Assembly: GCA_033977485.1 (NCBI GenBank)
Contig: CM066994.1
Location: forward strand, 44,665,155-44,729,154
Source: Hydrangea macrophylla
Taxonomy: Eukaryota; Streptophyta; Magnoliopsida; Cornales; Hydrangeaceae
Direction of reading: 5' to 3'
Length of the DNA stretch: 64,000 nucleotides
Positions 9,507 through 23,299 of the stretch are shown here, piece after piece (within the stretch, counting starts at the first letter, position 1; every line of letters begins with the position of its first letter). The notes under the pieces are model-generated. The model was not told the origin of the DNA and did not search any database. It worked only from the letters and a program-made list of their open reading frames with translations. Both the position numbers and the translations under genes were made by a program.

Positions 9507-12500
9507 TTGAAATTACATAGGAAATTCAAATAACATGCGAAATTGAAATTACAACGATCTAAAACGTAATTTAAAATTAAACTAGTATATAAACGTTAAA
9601 TATAATCAAGTTGTTACTTTTTTTTAAATTAAAAAATATGAAAAATAAGAAATGGATACTCAATTTGGTTACCATGGTTGGAGTACTTTTGTTCAAAAGA
9701 TCCATTTGAGTATCCAAAATCACTATTCAAGGACCCAAATTGGTGTTTTGGATACTCAAAATGCAAACTCCCAATGGAGTTGCTCTAAGTGACTAAATTG
9801 TCATTTTTTCGCATTTTTTGTAAACCGTGTATCCTTTATGCATTCCGTTAGTTCCTACAAGTTTATTTAGGCATGTTCGAGGTGCGTGTAAGGTTTCGTG
9901 GCGTTTGGTTAAGCGGTTTACCGATTCGCTACTCAAAACCCCCAAAACTAACTTTTTTCAAGCCTAAGTGACAAAATAGTCATTTTTTCGCTTTTTTTGT
10001 AAACCGTGTATCCGTTATGCATTCCGTTAGTTCCCGCAAGTTTATTTAGGCATGTTCGAGGTGCGTGTAAGGTTTCGTGTCGTTTGGTTAAGCGGTTTAT
10101 CGATTCACTACTCAAAACCCCCAAAACTAACTTTTTTTCAAGCCTAAGTGACTAAATAGTCATTTTTTCGCATTTTTGTAAACCGTGTATCCTATATGCA
10201 TTCCGTTAGTTCCAGCAAGTTTATATAGGCATGTTCGAGGTGCGTGCAAGGTTTCGTGTCGTTTGGTTAAGCGGTTTATCGATTCACTACTCAAAACCCC
10301 CAAAACTAACTTTTTTCAAGCCTAAGTGACAAAATAGTCATTTTTTCGCTTTTTTTGTAAACCGTGTATCCGTTATGCATTCCGTTAGTTCCCGCAAGTT
10401 TATTTAGGCATGTTCGAGATGCGTGTAAGGTTTCGTGTCGTTTGGTTAAGCGGTTTATCGATTCACTACTCAAAACCCCCAAAACTAACTTTTTTCAAGC
10501 CTAAGTGACAAAATAGTCATTTTTTCGCTTTTTTTGTAAACCGTGTATCCGTTATGCATTCCGTTAGTTCCCGCAAGTTTATTTAGGCATGTTCGAGGTG
10601 CGTGTAAGGTTTCGTGTTGTTTGGTTAAGCGGTTTATCGATTCACTATTCAAAACCCCCAAGACTAACTTTTTTTCAAGCCTAAGTGACTAAATAGTCAT
10701 TTTTTCGCATTTTTGTAAACCGTGTATCCTTTATGCATTCCGTTAGTTCCCGCAAGTTTATTTAGGCATGTTCGAGGTGCGTGCAAGGTTTCGTGTCGTT
10801 TGGTTAAGCGGTTTATCGATTCACTACTCAAAACCCCCAAAACTAACTTTTTTCAAGCCTAAGTGACAGAATAGTCATTTTTTCGCTTTTTTTGTAAACC
10901 GTGTATCCGTTATGCATTCCGTTAGTTCCCGCAAGTTTATTTAGGCATGTTCGAGGTGCGTGTAAGGTTTCGTGTTGTTTGGTTAAGCGGTTTATCGATT
11001 CACTACTCAAAATCCCCAAAACTAACTTTTTTTCAAGCCTAAGTGACTAAATAGTCATTTTTTCGCATTTTTGTAAACCGTGTATCCTTTATGCATTCCG
11101 TTAGTTCCCGCAAGTTTATTTAGGCATGTTCGAGGTGCGTGCAAGGTTTCGTGTCGTTTGGTTAAGCGGTTTATCGATTCACTACTCAAAACCCCCAAAA
11201 CTAACTTTTTTCAAGCCTAAGTGACAAAATAGTCATTTTTTCGCTTTTTTTGTAAACCGTGTATCCGTTATGCATTCCGTTAGTTCCCGGAAGTTTATTT
11301 AGGCATGTTCGAGGTGCGTGTAAGGTTTCGTGGCGTTTGGTTAAGCGGTTTACCGATTCGCTACTCAAAACCCCCAAAACTAACTTTTTTTCAAGCCTAA
11401 GTGACTAAATAGTCATTTTTTCGCATTTTTTGTAAACCATGTATCCTTTATGCATTCCGTTAGTTCCCGCAAGTTTATTGAGGCATGTTCGAGGTGCGTG
11501 TAAGGTTTCGTGTTGTTTGGTTAAGCGGTTTATCGATTCACTACTCAAAACCCCCAAAACTAACTTTTTTCAAGCCTAAGTGACAAAATAGTCATTTTTT
11601 CGCATTTTTTGTAAACCGTGTATCCGTTATTAATTCCGTCAGTTCCCACAAGTTTATTTAGGCATGTTCGAGGTGCGTGTAAGGTTTCGTGGCGTTTGGT
11701 TAAGCGGTTTACCGATTCGCTACTCAAAACCCCCAAAACTAATTTTTTTCAAGCCTAAGTGACAAAATAGTCATTTTTTCGCATTTTTTGTAAACCGTGT
11801 ATCCGTTATTCATTCCGTTAGTTCCCGCAAGTTTATTGAGGCATGTTCGAGGTGCGTGTAAGGTTTCATGTCGTTTGGTTAAGCGGTTTATCGATTCACT
11901 ACTCAAAACCCCCAAAACTAACTTTTTTCAAGCCTAAGTGACAAAATAGTCATTTTTTCGCTTTTTTTGTAAACCGTGTATCCGTTATGCATTCCGTTAG
12001 TTCCCGCAAGTTTATTTAGGCATGTTCGAGGTGCGTGTAAGGTTTCGTGTCGTTTGGTTAAGCGGTTTATCGATTCACTACTCAAAACCCCCAAAACTAA
12101 CTTTTTTTCAAGCCTAAGTGACTAAATAGTCATTTTTTCGCATTTTTGTAAACCGTGTATCCTTTATGCATTCCGTTAGTTCCAGCAAGTTTATTTAGGC
12201 ATGTTCGAGGTGCGTGCAAGGTTTCGTGTCGTTTGGTTAAGCGGTTTATCGATTCACTACTCAAAACCCCCAAAACTAACTTTTTTCAAGCCTAAGTGAC
12301 AAAATAGTCATTTTTTCGCTTTTTTTGTAAACCGTGTATCCGTTATGCATTCCGTTAGTTCCCGCAAGTTTATTTAGGCATGTTCGAGGTGCGTGTAAGG
12401 TTTCGTGGCGTTTGGTTAAGCGGTTTACCGATTCGCTACTCAAAACCCCAAAAACTAACTTTTTTTCAAGCCTAAGTGACTAAATAGTCATTTTTTCGCA

Positions 12501-15500
12501 TTTTTTGTAAACCATGTATCCTTTATGCATTCCGTTAGTTCCCGCAAGTTTATTGAGGCATGTTCGAGGTGCGTGTAAGGTTTCGTGTTGTTTGGTTAAG
12601 CGGTTTATCGATTCACTACTCAAAACCCCCAAAACTAACTTTTTTCAAGCCTAAGTGACAAAATAGTCATTTTTTCGCATTTTTTGTAAACCGTGTATCC
12701 GTTATTAATTCCGTTAGTTCCCACAAGTTTATTTAGGCATGTTCGAGGTGCGTGTAAGGTTTCGTGGCGTTTGGTTAAGCGGTTTACCGATTCGCTACTC
12801 AAAACCCCCAAAACTAATTTTTTTCAAGCCTAAGTGACAAAATAGTCATTTTTTCGCTTTTTTTGTAAACCGTGTATCCGTTATGCATTCCGTTAGTTCC
12901 CGCAAGTTTATTTAGGCATGTTCGAGGTGCGTGTAAGGTTTCGTGTCGTTTGGTTAAGCGGTTTATCGATTCACTACTCAAAACCCCCAAAACTAACTTT
13001 TTTTCAAGCCTAAGTGACTAAATAGTCATTTTTTCGCATTTTTGTAAACCGTGTATCCTTTATGCATTCCGTTAGTTCCCGCAAGTTTATTTAGGCATGT
13101 TCGAGGTGCGTGCAAGGTTTCGTGTCGTTTGGTTAAGCGGTTTATCGATTCACTACTCAAAACCCCCAAAACTAACTTTTTTCAAGCCTAAGTGACAAAA
13201 TAGTCATTTTTTCGCTTTTTTTGTAAACCGTGTATCCGTTATGCATTCCGTTAGTTCCCGCAAGTTTATTTAGGCATGTTCGAGGTGCGTGTAAGGTTTC
13301 GTGTCGTTTGGTTAAGCGGTTTATCGATTCACTACTCAAAACCCCCAAAACTAACTTTTTTTCAAGCCTAAGTGACTAAAGAGTCATTTTTTCGCATTTT
13401 TGTAAACCGTGTATCCTTTATGCATTCCGTTAGTTCCCGCAAGTTTATTTAGGCATGTTCGAGGTGCGTGCAAGGTTTCGTGTCGTTTGGTTAAGCGGTT
13501 TATCGATTCACTACTCAAAACCCCCAAAACTAACTTTTTTCAAGCCTAAGTGACAAAATAGTCATTTTTTCGCTTTTTTTGTAAACCGTGTATCCGTTAT
13601 GCATTCCGTTAGTTCCCGGAAGTTTATTTAGGCATGTTCGAGGTGCGTGTAAGGTTTCGTGGCGTTTGGTTAAGCGGTTTACCGATTCGCTACTCAAAAC
13701 CCCCAAAACTAACTTTTTTTCAAGCCTAAGTGACTAAATAGTCATTTTTTCGCATTTTTTGTAAACCATGTATCCATTATGCATTCCGTTAGTTCCCGCA
13801 AGTTTATTGAGGCATGTTCGAGGTGCGTGTAAGGTTTCGTGTTGTTTGGTTAAGCGGTTTATCGATTCACTACTCAAAACCCCCAAAACTAACTTTTTTT
13901 CAAGCCTAAGTGACTAAATAGTCATTTTTTCGCATTTTTGTAAACCGTGTATCCTTTATGCATTCCGTTAGTTCCCGCAAGTTTATTTAGGCATGTTCGA
14001 GGTGCGTGCAAGGTTTCGTGTCGTTTGGTTAAGCGGTTTATCGATTCACTACTCAAAACCCCCAAAACTAACTTTTTTCAAGCCTAAGTGACAAAATAGT
14101 CATTTTTTCGCTTTTTTTGTAAACCGTGTATCCGTTATGCATTCCGTTAGTTCCCGCAAGTTTATTTAGGCATGTTCGAGGTGCGTGTAAGGTTTCGTGT
14201 CGTTTGGTTAAGCGGTTTATCGATTCACTACTCAAAACCCCCAAAACTAACTTTTTTTCAAGCCTAAGTGACTAAAGAGTCATTTTTTCGCATTTTTGTA
14301 AACCGTGTATCCTTTATGCATTCCGTTAGTTCCCGCAAGTTTATTTAGGCATGTTCGAGGTGCGTGCAAGGTTTCGTGTCGTTTGGTTAAGCGGTTTATC
14401 GATTCACTACTCAAAATCCCCAAAACTAACTTTTTTCAAGCCTAAGTGACAAAATAGTCATTTTTTCGCTTTTTTTGTAAACCGTGTATCCGTTATGCAT
14501 TCCGTTAGTTCCCGGAAGTTTATTTAGGCATGTTCGAGGTGCGTGTAAGGTTTCGTGGCGTTTGGTTAAGCGGTTTACCGATTCGCTACTCAAAACCCCC
14601 AAAACTAACTTTTTTTCAAGCCTAAGTGACTAAATAGTCATTTTTTCGCATTTTTTGTAAACCATGTATCCTTTATGCATTCCGTTAGTTCCCGCAAGTT
14701 TATTGAGGCATGTTCGAGGTGCGTGTAAGGTTTCGTGTTGTTTGGTTAAGCGGTTTATCGATTCACTACTCAAAACCCCCAAAACTAACTTTTTTCAAGC
14801 CTAAGTGACAAAATAGTCATTTTTTCGCATTTTTTGTAAACCGTGTATCCGTTATTAATTCCGTCAGTTCCCACAAGTTTATTTAGGCATGTTCGAGGTG
14901 CGTGTAAGGTTTCGTGGCGTTTGGTTAAGCGGTTTACCGATTCGCTACTCAAAACCCCCAAAACTAATTTTTTTCAAGCCTAAGTGACAAAATAGTCATT
15001 TTTTCGCATTTTTTGTAAACCGTGTATCCGTTATTCATTCCGTTAGTTCCCGCAAGTTTATTGAGGCATGTTCGAGGTGCGTGTAAGGTTTCATGTCGTT
15101 TGGTTAAGCGGTTTATCGATTCACTACTCAAAACCCCAAAACTAACTTTTTTCAAGCCTAAGTGACAAAATAGTCATTTTTTCGCTTTTTTTGTAAACCG
15201 TGTATCCGTTATGCATTCCGTTAGTTCCCGCAAGTTTATTTAGGCATGTTCGAGGTGCGTGTAAGGTTTCGTGTCGTTTGGTTAAGCGGTTTATCGATTC
15301 ACTACTCAAAACCCCCAAAACTAACTTTTTTTCAAGCCTAAGTGACTAAATAGTCATTTTTTCGCATTTTTGTAAACCGTGTATCCTTTATGCATTCCGT
15401 TATTTCCAGCAAGTTTATTTAGGCATGTTCGAGGTGCGTGCAAGGTTTCGTGTCGTTTGGTTAAGCGGTTTATCGATTCACTACTCAAAACCCCCAAAAC

Positions 15501-18391
15501 TAACTTTTTTCAAGCCTAAGTGACAAAATAGTCATTTTTTCGCTTTTTTTGTAAACCGTGTATCCGTTATGCATTCCGTTAGTTCCCGCAAGTTTATTTA
15601 GGCATGTTCGAGGTGCGTGTAAGGTTTCGTGGCGTTTGGTTAAGCGGTTTACCGATTCGCTACTCAAAACCCCAAAAACTAACTTTTTTTCAAGCCTAAG
15701 TGACTAAATAGTCATTTTTTCGCATTTTTTGTAAACCATGTATCCTTTATGCATTCCGTTAGTTCCCGCAAGTTTATTGAGGCATGTTCGAGGTGCGTGT
15801 AAGGTTTCGTGTTGTTTGGTTAAGCGGTTTATCGATTCACTACTCAAAACCCCCAAAACTAACTTTTTTCAAGCCTAAGTGACAAAATAGTCATTTTTTC
15901 GCATTTTTTGTAAACCGTGTATCCGTTATTAATTCCGTTAGTTCCCACAAGTTTATTTAGGCATGTTCGAGGTGCGTGTAAGGTTTCGTGGCGTTTGGTT
16001 AAGCGGTTTACCGATTCGCTACTCAAAACCCCCAAAACTAATTTTTTTCAAGCCTAAGTGACAAAATAGTCATTTTTTCGCTTTTTTTGTAAACCGTGTA
16101 TCCGTTATGCATTCCGTTAGTTCCCGCAAGTTTATTTAGGCATGTTCGAGGTGCGTGTAAGGTTTCGTGTCGTTTGGTTAAGCGGTTTATCGATTCACTA
16201 CTCAAAACCCCCAAAACTAACTTTTTTTCAAGCCTAAGTGACTAAATAGTCATTTTTTCGCATTTTTGTAAACCGTGTATCCTTTATGCATTCCGTTAGT
16301 TCCCGCAAGTTTATTTAGGCATGTTCGAGGTGCGTGCAAGGTTTCGTGTCGTTTGGTTAAGCGGTTTATCGATTCACTACTCAAAACCCCCAAAACTAAC
16401 TTTTTTCAAGCCTAAGTGACAAAATAGTCATTTTTTCGCTTTTTTTGTAAACCGTGTATCCGTTATGCATTCCGTTAGTTCCTGCAAGTTTATTTAGGCA
16501 TGTTCGAGATGCGTGTAAGGTTTCGTGGCGTTTGGTTAAGCGGTTTACTGATTCGCTACTCAAAACCCCCAAAACTAACTTTTTTTCAAGCCTAAGTGAC
16601 TAAATAGTCATTTTTTCGCATTTTTTGTAAACCATGTATCCATTATGCATTCCGTTAGTTCCCGCAAGTTTATTGAGGCATGTTCGAGGTGCGTGTAAGG
16701 TTTCGTGTTGTTTGGTTAAGCGGTTTATCGATTCACTACTCAAAACCCCCAAAACTAACTTTTTTCAAGCCTAAGTGACAAAATAGTCATTTTTTCGCAT
16801 TTTTTGTAAACCGTGTATCCGTTATTAATTCCGTTAGTTCCCACAAGTTTATTTAGGCATGTTCGAGGTGCGTGTAAGGTTTCGTGGCGTTTGGTTAAGC
16901 GGTTAACGATTCGCTACTCAAAACCCCCAAAACTAATTTTTTTCAAGCCTAAGTGACAAAATAGTCATTTTTTCGCATTTTTTGTAAACCGTGTATCCGT
17001 TATTCATTCCTTTAGTTCCCGCAAGTTTATTGAGGCATGTTCGAGGTGCGTGTAAGGTTTCATATCGTTTGGTTAAGCGGTTTATCGATTCACTACTCAA
17101 AACCCCCAAAACTAACTTTTTTCAAGCCTAAGTGACAAAATAGTCATTTTTTCGCTTTTTTTTTAAACCGTGTATCCGTTATGCATTCTGTTAGTTCCCG
17201 CAAGTTTATTTAGGCATGTTCGAGGTGCGTGTAAGGTTTCATGTCGTTTGGTAAAGCGGTTTATCGATTCACTACTCAAAACTCCCAAAACTAACTTTTT
17301 TTCAAGCCTAAGTTACTAAATAGTCATTTTTTCGCATTTTTGTAAACCGTGTATCCTTTATGCATTCCGTTAGTTCCCGCAAGTTTATTGAGGCATGTTC
17401 GAGGTGCGTGTAAGGTTTCATATCGTTTGGTTAAGCGGTTTATCGATTCACTACTCAAAACCCCCAAAACTAACTTTTTTCAAGCCTAAGTGACAAAATA
17501 GTCATTTTTTCGCTTTTTTTTTAAACCGTGTATCCGTTATGCATTCTGTTAGTTCCCGCAAGTTTATTTAGGCATGTTCGAGGTGCGTGTAAGGTTTCAT
17601 GTCGTTTGGTAAAGCGGTTTATCGATTCACTACTCAAAACTCCCAAAACTAACTTTTTTTCAAGCCTAAGTTACTAAATAGTCATTTTTTCGCATTTTTG
17701 TAAACCGTGTATCCTTTATGCATTCCGTTAGTTCCCGCAAGTTTATTTAGGCATGTTCGAGGTGCGTGCAAGGTTTCGTGTCGTTTGGTTAAGCGATTTA
17801 TCGATTCACTACTCAAAACCCCCAAAACTAACTTTTTTCAAGCCTAAGTGACAAAATAGTCATTTTTTCGCTTTTTTTGTAAACCGTGTATCCGTTATGC
17901 ATTCCGTTAGTTCCCGCAAGTTTATTTAGGCATGTTCGAGGTGCGTGTAAGGTTTCGTGGCGTTTGGTTAAGCGGTTTACCGATTCGCTACTCAAAACCC
18001 CCAAAACTAACTTTTTTTCAAGCCTAAGTGACAAAATAGTCATTTTTTCGCATTTTTTGTAAACCGTGTATCCGTTATTCATTCCTTTAGTTCCCGCAAG
18101 TTTATTGAGGCATGTTCGAGGTGCGTGTAAGGTTTCATGTCGTTTGGTTAAGCGGTTTATCGATTCACTACTCAAAACCCCCAAAACTAACTTTTTTCAA
18201 GCCTAAGTGACAAAATAGTCATTTTTTCGCTTATTTTGTAAACCGTGTATCCGTTATGCATTCCGTTAGTTCCCGCAAGTTTATTTAGGCATGTTCGAGG
18301 TGCGTGTAAGATTTCGTGTCGTTTGGTTAAGCGGTTTATCGATTCACTACTCAAAACTCCCAAAACTAACTTTTTTTCAAGCCTAAGTTAC

Positions 18392-18424
18392 TGTCGCGCC
18401 CGCCCCGAAAATGGGGTGTCTACA
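18392..18424 (+). mobile_element. 33-bp LTR-like footprint, copy 1
   Basis: A GC-rich insert that begins TGTCGCGCCC and ends GTGTCTACA, flanked on both sides by GTTAC (18387-18391 and 18425-18429). TG...CA ends plus a 5-bp duplication are the signature of LTR-retrotransposon integration, although 33 bp is far too short for an LTR. On the other strand it starts TGTAGACACCCCATTTT, close to the opening of the Tat-like LTR at 54536. It is best read as an LTR with nearly everything between its ends deleted. Confidence 0.65.
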
Positions 18425-21400
18425 GTTACTAAATAGTCATTTTTTCGCATTTTTGTAAACCGTGTATCCTTTATGCATTCCGTTAGTTCCCGCAAGTTTA
18501 TTTAGGCATGTTCGAGGTGCGTGCAAGGTTTCGTGTCGTTTGGTTAAGCGGTTTATCGATTCACTACTCAAAACCCCCAAAACTAACTTTTTTCAAGCCT
18601 AAGTGACAAAATAGTCATTTTTTCGCTTTTTTTGTAAACCGTGTATCCGTTATGCATTCCGTTAGTTCCTGCAAGTTTATTTAGGCATGTTCGAGGTGCG
18701 TGTAAGGTTTCGCGGCGTTTGGTTAAGCGGTTTACCGATTCGCTACTCAAAACCCCCAAAACTAACTTTTTTTCAAGCCTAAGTGACTAAATAGTCATTT
18801 TTTCGTATTTTTTGTAAACCATGTATCCTTTATGCATTCCGTTAGTTCCCGCAAGTTTATTGAGGCATGATCGAGGTGCGTGTAAGGTTTCGTGTTGTTT
18901 GGTTAAGCGGTTTATCGATTCACTACTCAAAACCCCCAAAACTAACTTTTTTCAAGCCTAAGTGACAAAATAGTCATTTTTTCGCATTTTTTGTAAACCG
19001 TGTATCCGTTATTAATTCCGTTAGTTCCCACAAGTTTATTTAGGCATGTTCGAGGTGCGTGTAAGGTTTCGTGGCGTTTGGTTAAGCGGTTTACCGATTC
19101 GCTACTCAAAACCCCCAAAACTAATTTTTTTCAAGCCAAAGTGACAAAATAGTCATTTTTTTCGCATTTTTTGTAAACCGTGTATCCGTTATTCATTCCT
19201 TTAGTTCCCGCAAGTTTATTGAGGCATGTTCGAGGTGCGTGTAAGGTTTCATGTCGTTTGGTTAAGCGGTTTATCGATTCACTACTCAAAACCCCCAAAA
19301 CTAACTTTTTTCAAGCTTAAGTGACAAAATAGTCATTTTTTCGCTTTTTTTGTAAACCGTGTATCCGTTATGCATTCCGTTAGTTCCCGCAAGTTTATTT
19401 AGGCATGTTCGAGGTGCGTGTAAGGTTTCGTGTCGTTTGGTTAAGCGGTTTATCGATTCACTACTCAAAACTCCCAAAACTAACTTTTTTTCAAGCCTAA
19501 GTTACTAAATAGTCATTTTTTCGCATTTTTGTAAACCGTGTATCCTTTATGCATTCCGTTAGTTCCCGCAAGTTTATTGAGGCATGTTCGAGGTGCGTGT
19601 AAGGTTTCGTGTTGTTTGGTTAAGCGGTTTATCGATTCACTACTCAAAACCCCCAAAACTAACTTTTTTCAAGCCTAAGTGACAAAATAGTCATTTTTTC
19701 GCATTTTTTGTAAACCGTGTATCCGTTATTAATTCCGTCAGTTCCCACAAGTTTATTTAGGCATGTTCGAGGTGCGTGTAAGGTTTCGTGGCGTTTGGTT
19801 AAGCGGTTTACCGATTCGCTACTCAAAACCCCCAAAACTAATTTTTTTCAAGCCTAAGTGACAAAATAGTCATTTTTTCGCATTTTTTGTAAACCGTGTA
19901 TCCGTTATTCATTCCGTTAGTTCCCGCAAGTTTATTGAGGCATGTTCGAGGTGCGTGTAAGGTTTCATGTCGTTTGGTTAAGCGGTTTATCGATTCACTA
20001 CTCAAAACCCCAAAACTAACTTTTTTCAAGCCTAAGTGACAAAATAGTCATTTTTTCGCTTTTTTTGTAAACCGTGTATCCGTTATGCATTCCGTTAGTT
20101 CCCGCAAGTTTATTTAGGCATGTTCGAGGTGCGTGTAAGGTTTCGTGTCGTTTGGTTAAGCGGTTTATCGATTCACTACTCAAAACCCCCAAAACTAACT
20201 TTTTTTCAAGCCTAAGTGACTAAATAGTCATTTTTTCGCATTTTTGTAAACCGTGTATCCTTTATGCATTCCGTTATTTCCAGCAAGTTTATTTAGGCAT
20301 GTTCGAGGTGCGTGCAAGGTTTCGTGTCGTTTGGTTAAGCGGTTTATCGATTCACTACTCAAAACCCCCAAAACTAACTTTTTTCAAGCCTAAGTGACAA
20401 AATAGTCATTTTTTCGCTTTTTTTGTAAACCGTGTATCCGTTATGCATTCCGTTAGTTCCCGCAAGTTTATTTAGGCATGTTCGAGGTGCGTGTAAGGTT
20501 TCGTGGCGTTTGGTTAAGCGGTTTACCGATTCGCTACTCAAAACCCCAAAAACTAACTTTTTTTCAAGCCTAAGTGACTAAATAGTCATTTTTTTCGCAT
20601 TTTTTGTAAACCATGTATCCTTTATGCATTCCGTTAGTTCCCGCAAGTTTATTGAGGCATGTTCGAGGTGCGTGTAAGGTTTCGTGTTGTTTGGTTAAGC
20701 GGTTTATCGATTCACTACTCAAAACCCCCAAAACTAACTTTTTTCAAGCCTAAGTGACAAAATAGTCATTTTTTCGCATTTTTTGTAAACCGTGTATCCG
20801 TTATTAATTCCGTTAGTTCCCACAAGTTTATTTAGGCATGTTCGAGGTGCGTGTAAGGTTTCGTGGCGTTTGGTTAAGCGGTTTACCGATTCGCTACTCA
20901 AAACCCCCAAAACTAATTTTTTTCAAGCCTAAGTGACAAAATAGTCATTTTTTCGCTTTTTTTGTAAACCGTGTATCCGTTATGCATTCCGTTAGTTCCC
21001 GCAAGTTTATTTAGGCATGTTCGAGGTGCGTGTAAGGTTTCGTGTCGTTTGGTTAAGCGGTTTATCGATTCACTACTCAAAACCCCCAAAACTAACTTTT
21101 TTTCAAGCCTAAGTGACTAAATAGTCATTTTTTCGCATTTTTGTAAACCGTGTATCCTTTATGCATTCCGTTAGTTCCCGCAAGTTTATTTAGGCATGTT
21201 CGAGGTGCGTGCAAGGTTTCGTGTCGTTTGGTTAAGCGGTTTATCGATTCACTACTCAAAACCCCCAAAACTAACTTTTTTCAAGCCTAAGTGACAAAAT
21301 AGTCATTTTTTCGCTTTTTTTGTAAACCGTGTATCCGTTATGCATTCCGTTAGTTCCTGCAAGTTTATTTAGGCATGTTCGAGATGCGTGTAAGGTTTCG

Positions 21401-23266
21401 TGGCGTTTGGTTAAGCGGTTTACTGATTCGCTACTCAAAACCCCCAAAACTAACTTTTTTTCAAGCCTAAGTGACTAAATAGTCATTTTTTCGCATTTTT
21501 TGTAAACCATGTATCCATTATGCATTCCGTTAGTTCCCGCAAGTTTATTGAGGCATGTTCGAGGTGCGTGTAAGGTTTCGTGTTGTTTGGTTAAGCGGTT
21601 TATCGATTCACTACTCAAAACCCCCAAAACTAACTTTTTTCAAGCCTAAGTGACAAAATAGTCATTTTTTCGCATTTTTTGTAAACCGTGTATCCGTTAT
21701 TAATTCCGTTAGTTCCCACAAGTTTATTTAGGCATGTTCGAGGTGCGTGTAAGGTTTCGTGGCGTTTGGTTAAGCGGTTAACGATTCGCTACTCAAAACC
21801 CCCAAAACTAATTTTTTTCAAGCCTAAGTGACAAAATAGTCATTTTTTCGCATTTTTTGTAAACCGTGTATCCGTTATTCATTCCTTTAGTTCCCGCAAG
21901 TTTATTGAGGCATGTTCGAGGTGCGTGTAAGGTTTCATATCGTTTGGTTAAGCGGTTTATCGATTCACTACTCAAAACCCCCAAAACTAACTTTTTTCAA
22001 GCCTAAGTGACAAAATAGTCATTTTTTCGCTTTTTTTTTAAACCGTGTATCCGTTATGCATTCTGTTAGTTCCCGCAAGTTTATTTAGGCATGTTCGAGG
22101 TGCGTGTAAGGTTTCATGTCGTTTGGTAAAGCGGTTTATCGATTCACTACTCAAAACTCCCAAAACTAACTTTTTTTCAAGCCTAAGTTACTAAATAGTC
22201 ATTTTTTCGCATTTTTGTAAACCGTGTATCCTTTATGCATTCCGTTAGTTCCCGCAAGTTTATTGAGGCATGTTCGAGGTGCGTGTAAGGTTTCATATCG
22301 TTTGGTTAAGCGGTTTATCGATTCACTACTCAAAACCCCCAAAACTAACTTTTTTCAAGCCTAAGTGACAAAATAGTCATTTTTTCGCTTTTTTTTTAAA
22401 CCGTGTATCCGTTATGCATTCTGTTAGTTCCCGCAAGTTTATTTAGGCATGTTCGAGGTGCGTGTAAGGTTTCATGTCGTTTGGTAAAGCGGTTTATCGA
22501 TTCACTACTCAAAACTCCCAAAACTAACTTTTTTTCAAGCCTAAGTTACTAAATAGTCATTTTTTCGCATTTTTGTAAACCGTGTATCCTTTATGCATTC
22601 CGTTAGTTCCCGCAAGTTTATTTAGGCATGTTCGAGGTGCGTGCAAGGTTTCGTGTCGTTTGGTTAAGCGATTTATCGATTCACTACTCAAAACCCCCAA
22701 AACTAACTTTTTTCAAGCCTAAGTGACAAAATAGTCATTTTTTCGCTTTTTTTGTAAACCGTGTATCCGTTATGCATTCCGTTAGTTCCCGCAAGTTTAT
22801 TTAGGCATGTTCGAGGTGCGTGTAAGGTTTCGTGGCGTTTGGTTAAGCGGTTTACCGATTCGCTACTCAAAACCCCCAAAACTAACTTTTTTTCAAGCCT
22901 AAGTGACAAAATAGTCATTTTTTCGCATTTTTTGTAAACCGTGTATCCGTTATTCATTCCTTTAGTTCCCGCAAGTTTATTGAGGCATGTTCGAGGTGCG
23001 TGTAAGGTTTCATGTCGTTTGGTTAAGCGGTTTATCGATTCACTACTCAAAACCCCCAAAACTAACTTTTTTCAAGCCTAAGTGACAAAATAGTCATTTT
23101 TTCGCTTATTTTGTAAACCGTGTATCCGTTATGCATTCCGTTAGTTCCCGCAAGTTTATTTAGGCATGTTCGAGGTGCGTGTAAGATTTCGTGTCGTTTG
23201 GTTAAGCGGTTTATCGATTCACTACTCAAAACTCCCAAAACTAACTTTTTTTCAAGCCTAAGTTAC

Positions 23267-23299
23267 TGTCGCGCCCGCCCCGAAAATGGGGTGTCTACA
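23267..23299 (+). mobile_element. 33-bp LTR-like footprint, copy 2
   Basis: Identical insert and flanking GTTAC repeats, 4,875 bp from copy 1 and in the same monomer type. It was therefore copied with the satellite block and is not a fresh insertion. Confidence 0.65.

Larger units (their letters stand above)
8523..9785. mobile_element. PIF/Harbinger-like MITE inserted in the satellite
   Basis: 1,263 bp with terminal inverted repeats GAGCAACTCCAACGGGAGTT and, at the other end, AACTCCCAATGGAGTTGCTC (two mismatches over 20). Satellite sequence CCTAAGTGAC is interrupted so that TAA is present on both sides (8520-8522 and 9786-9788). A 3-bp TAA target duplication is diagnostic of PIF/Harbinger (Tourist-like) elements. 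No transposase is encoded. Near its left end (8603-8640) a second, diverged TIR-like stretch (GAGCTCCAACAGAGG) suggests internal rearrangement. Confidence 0.85.
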
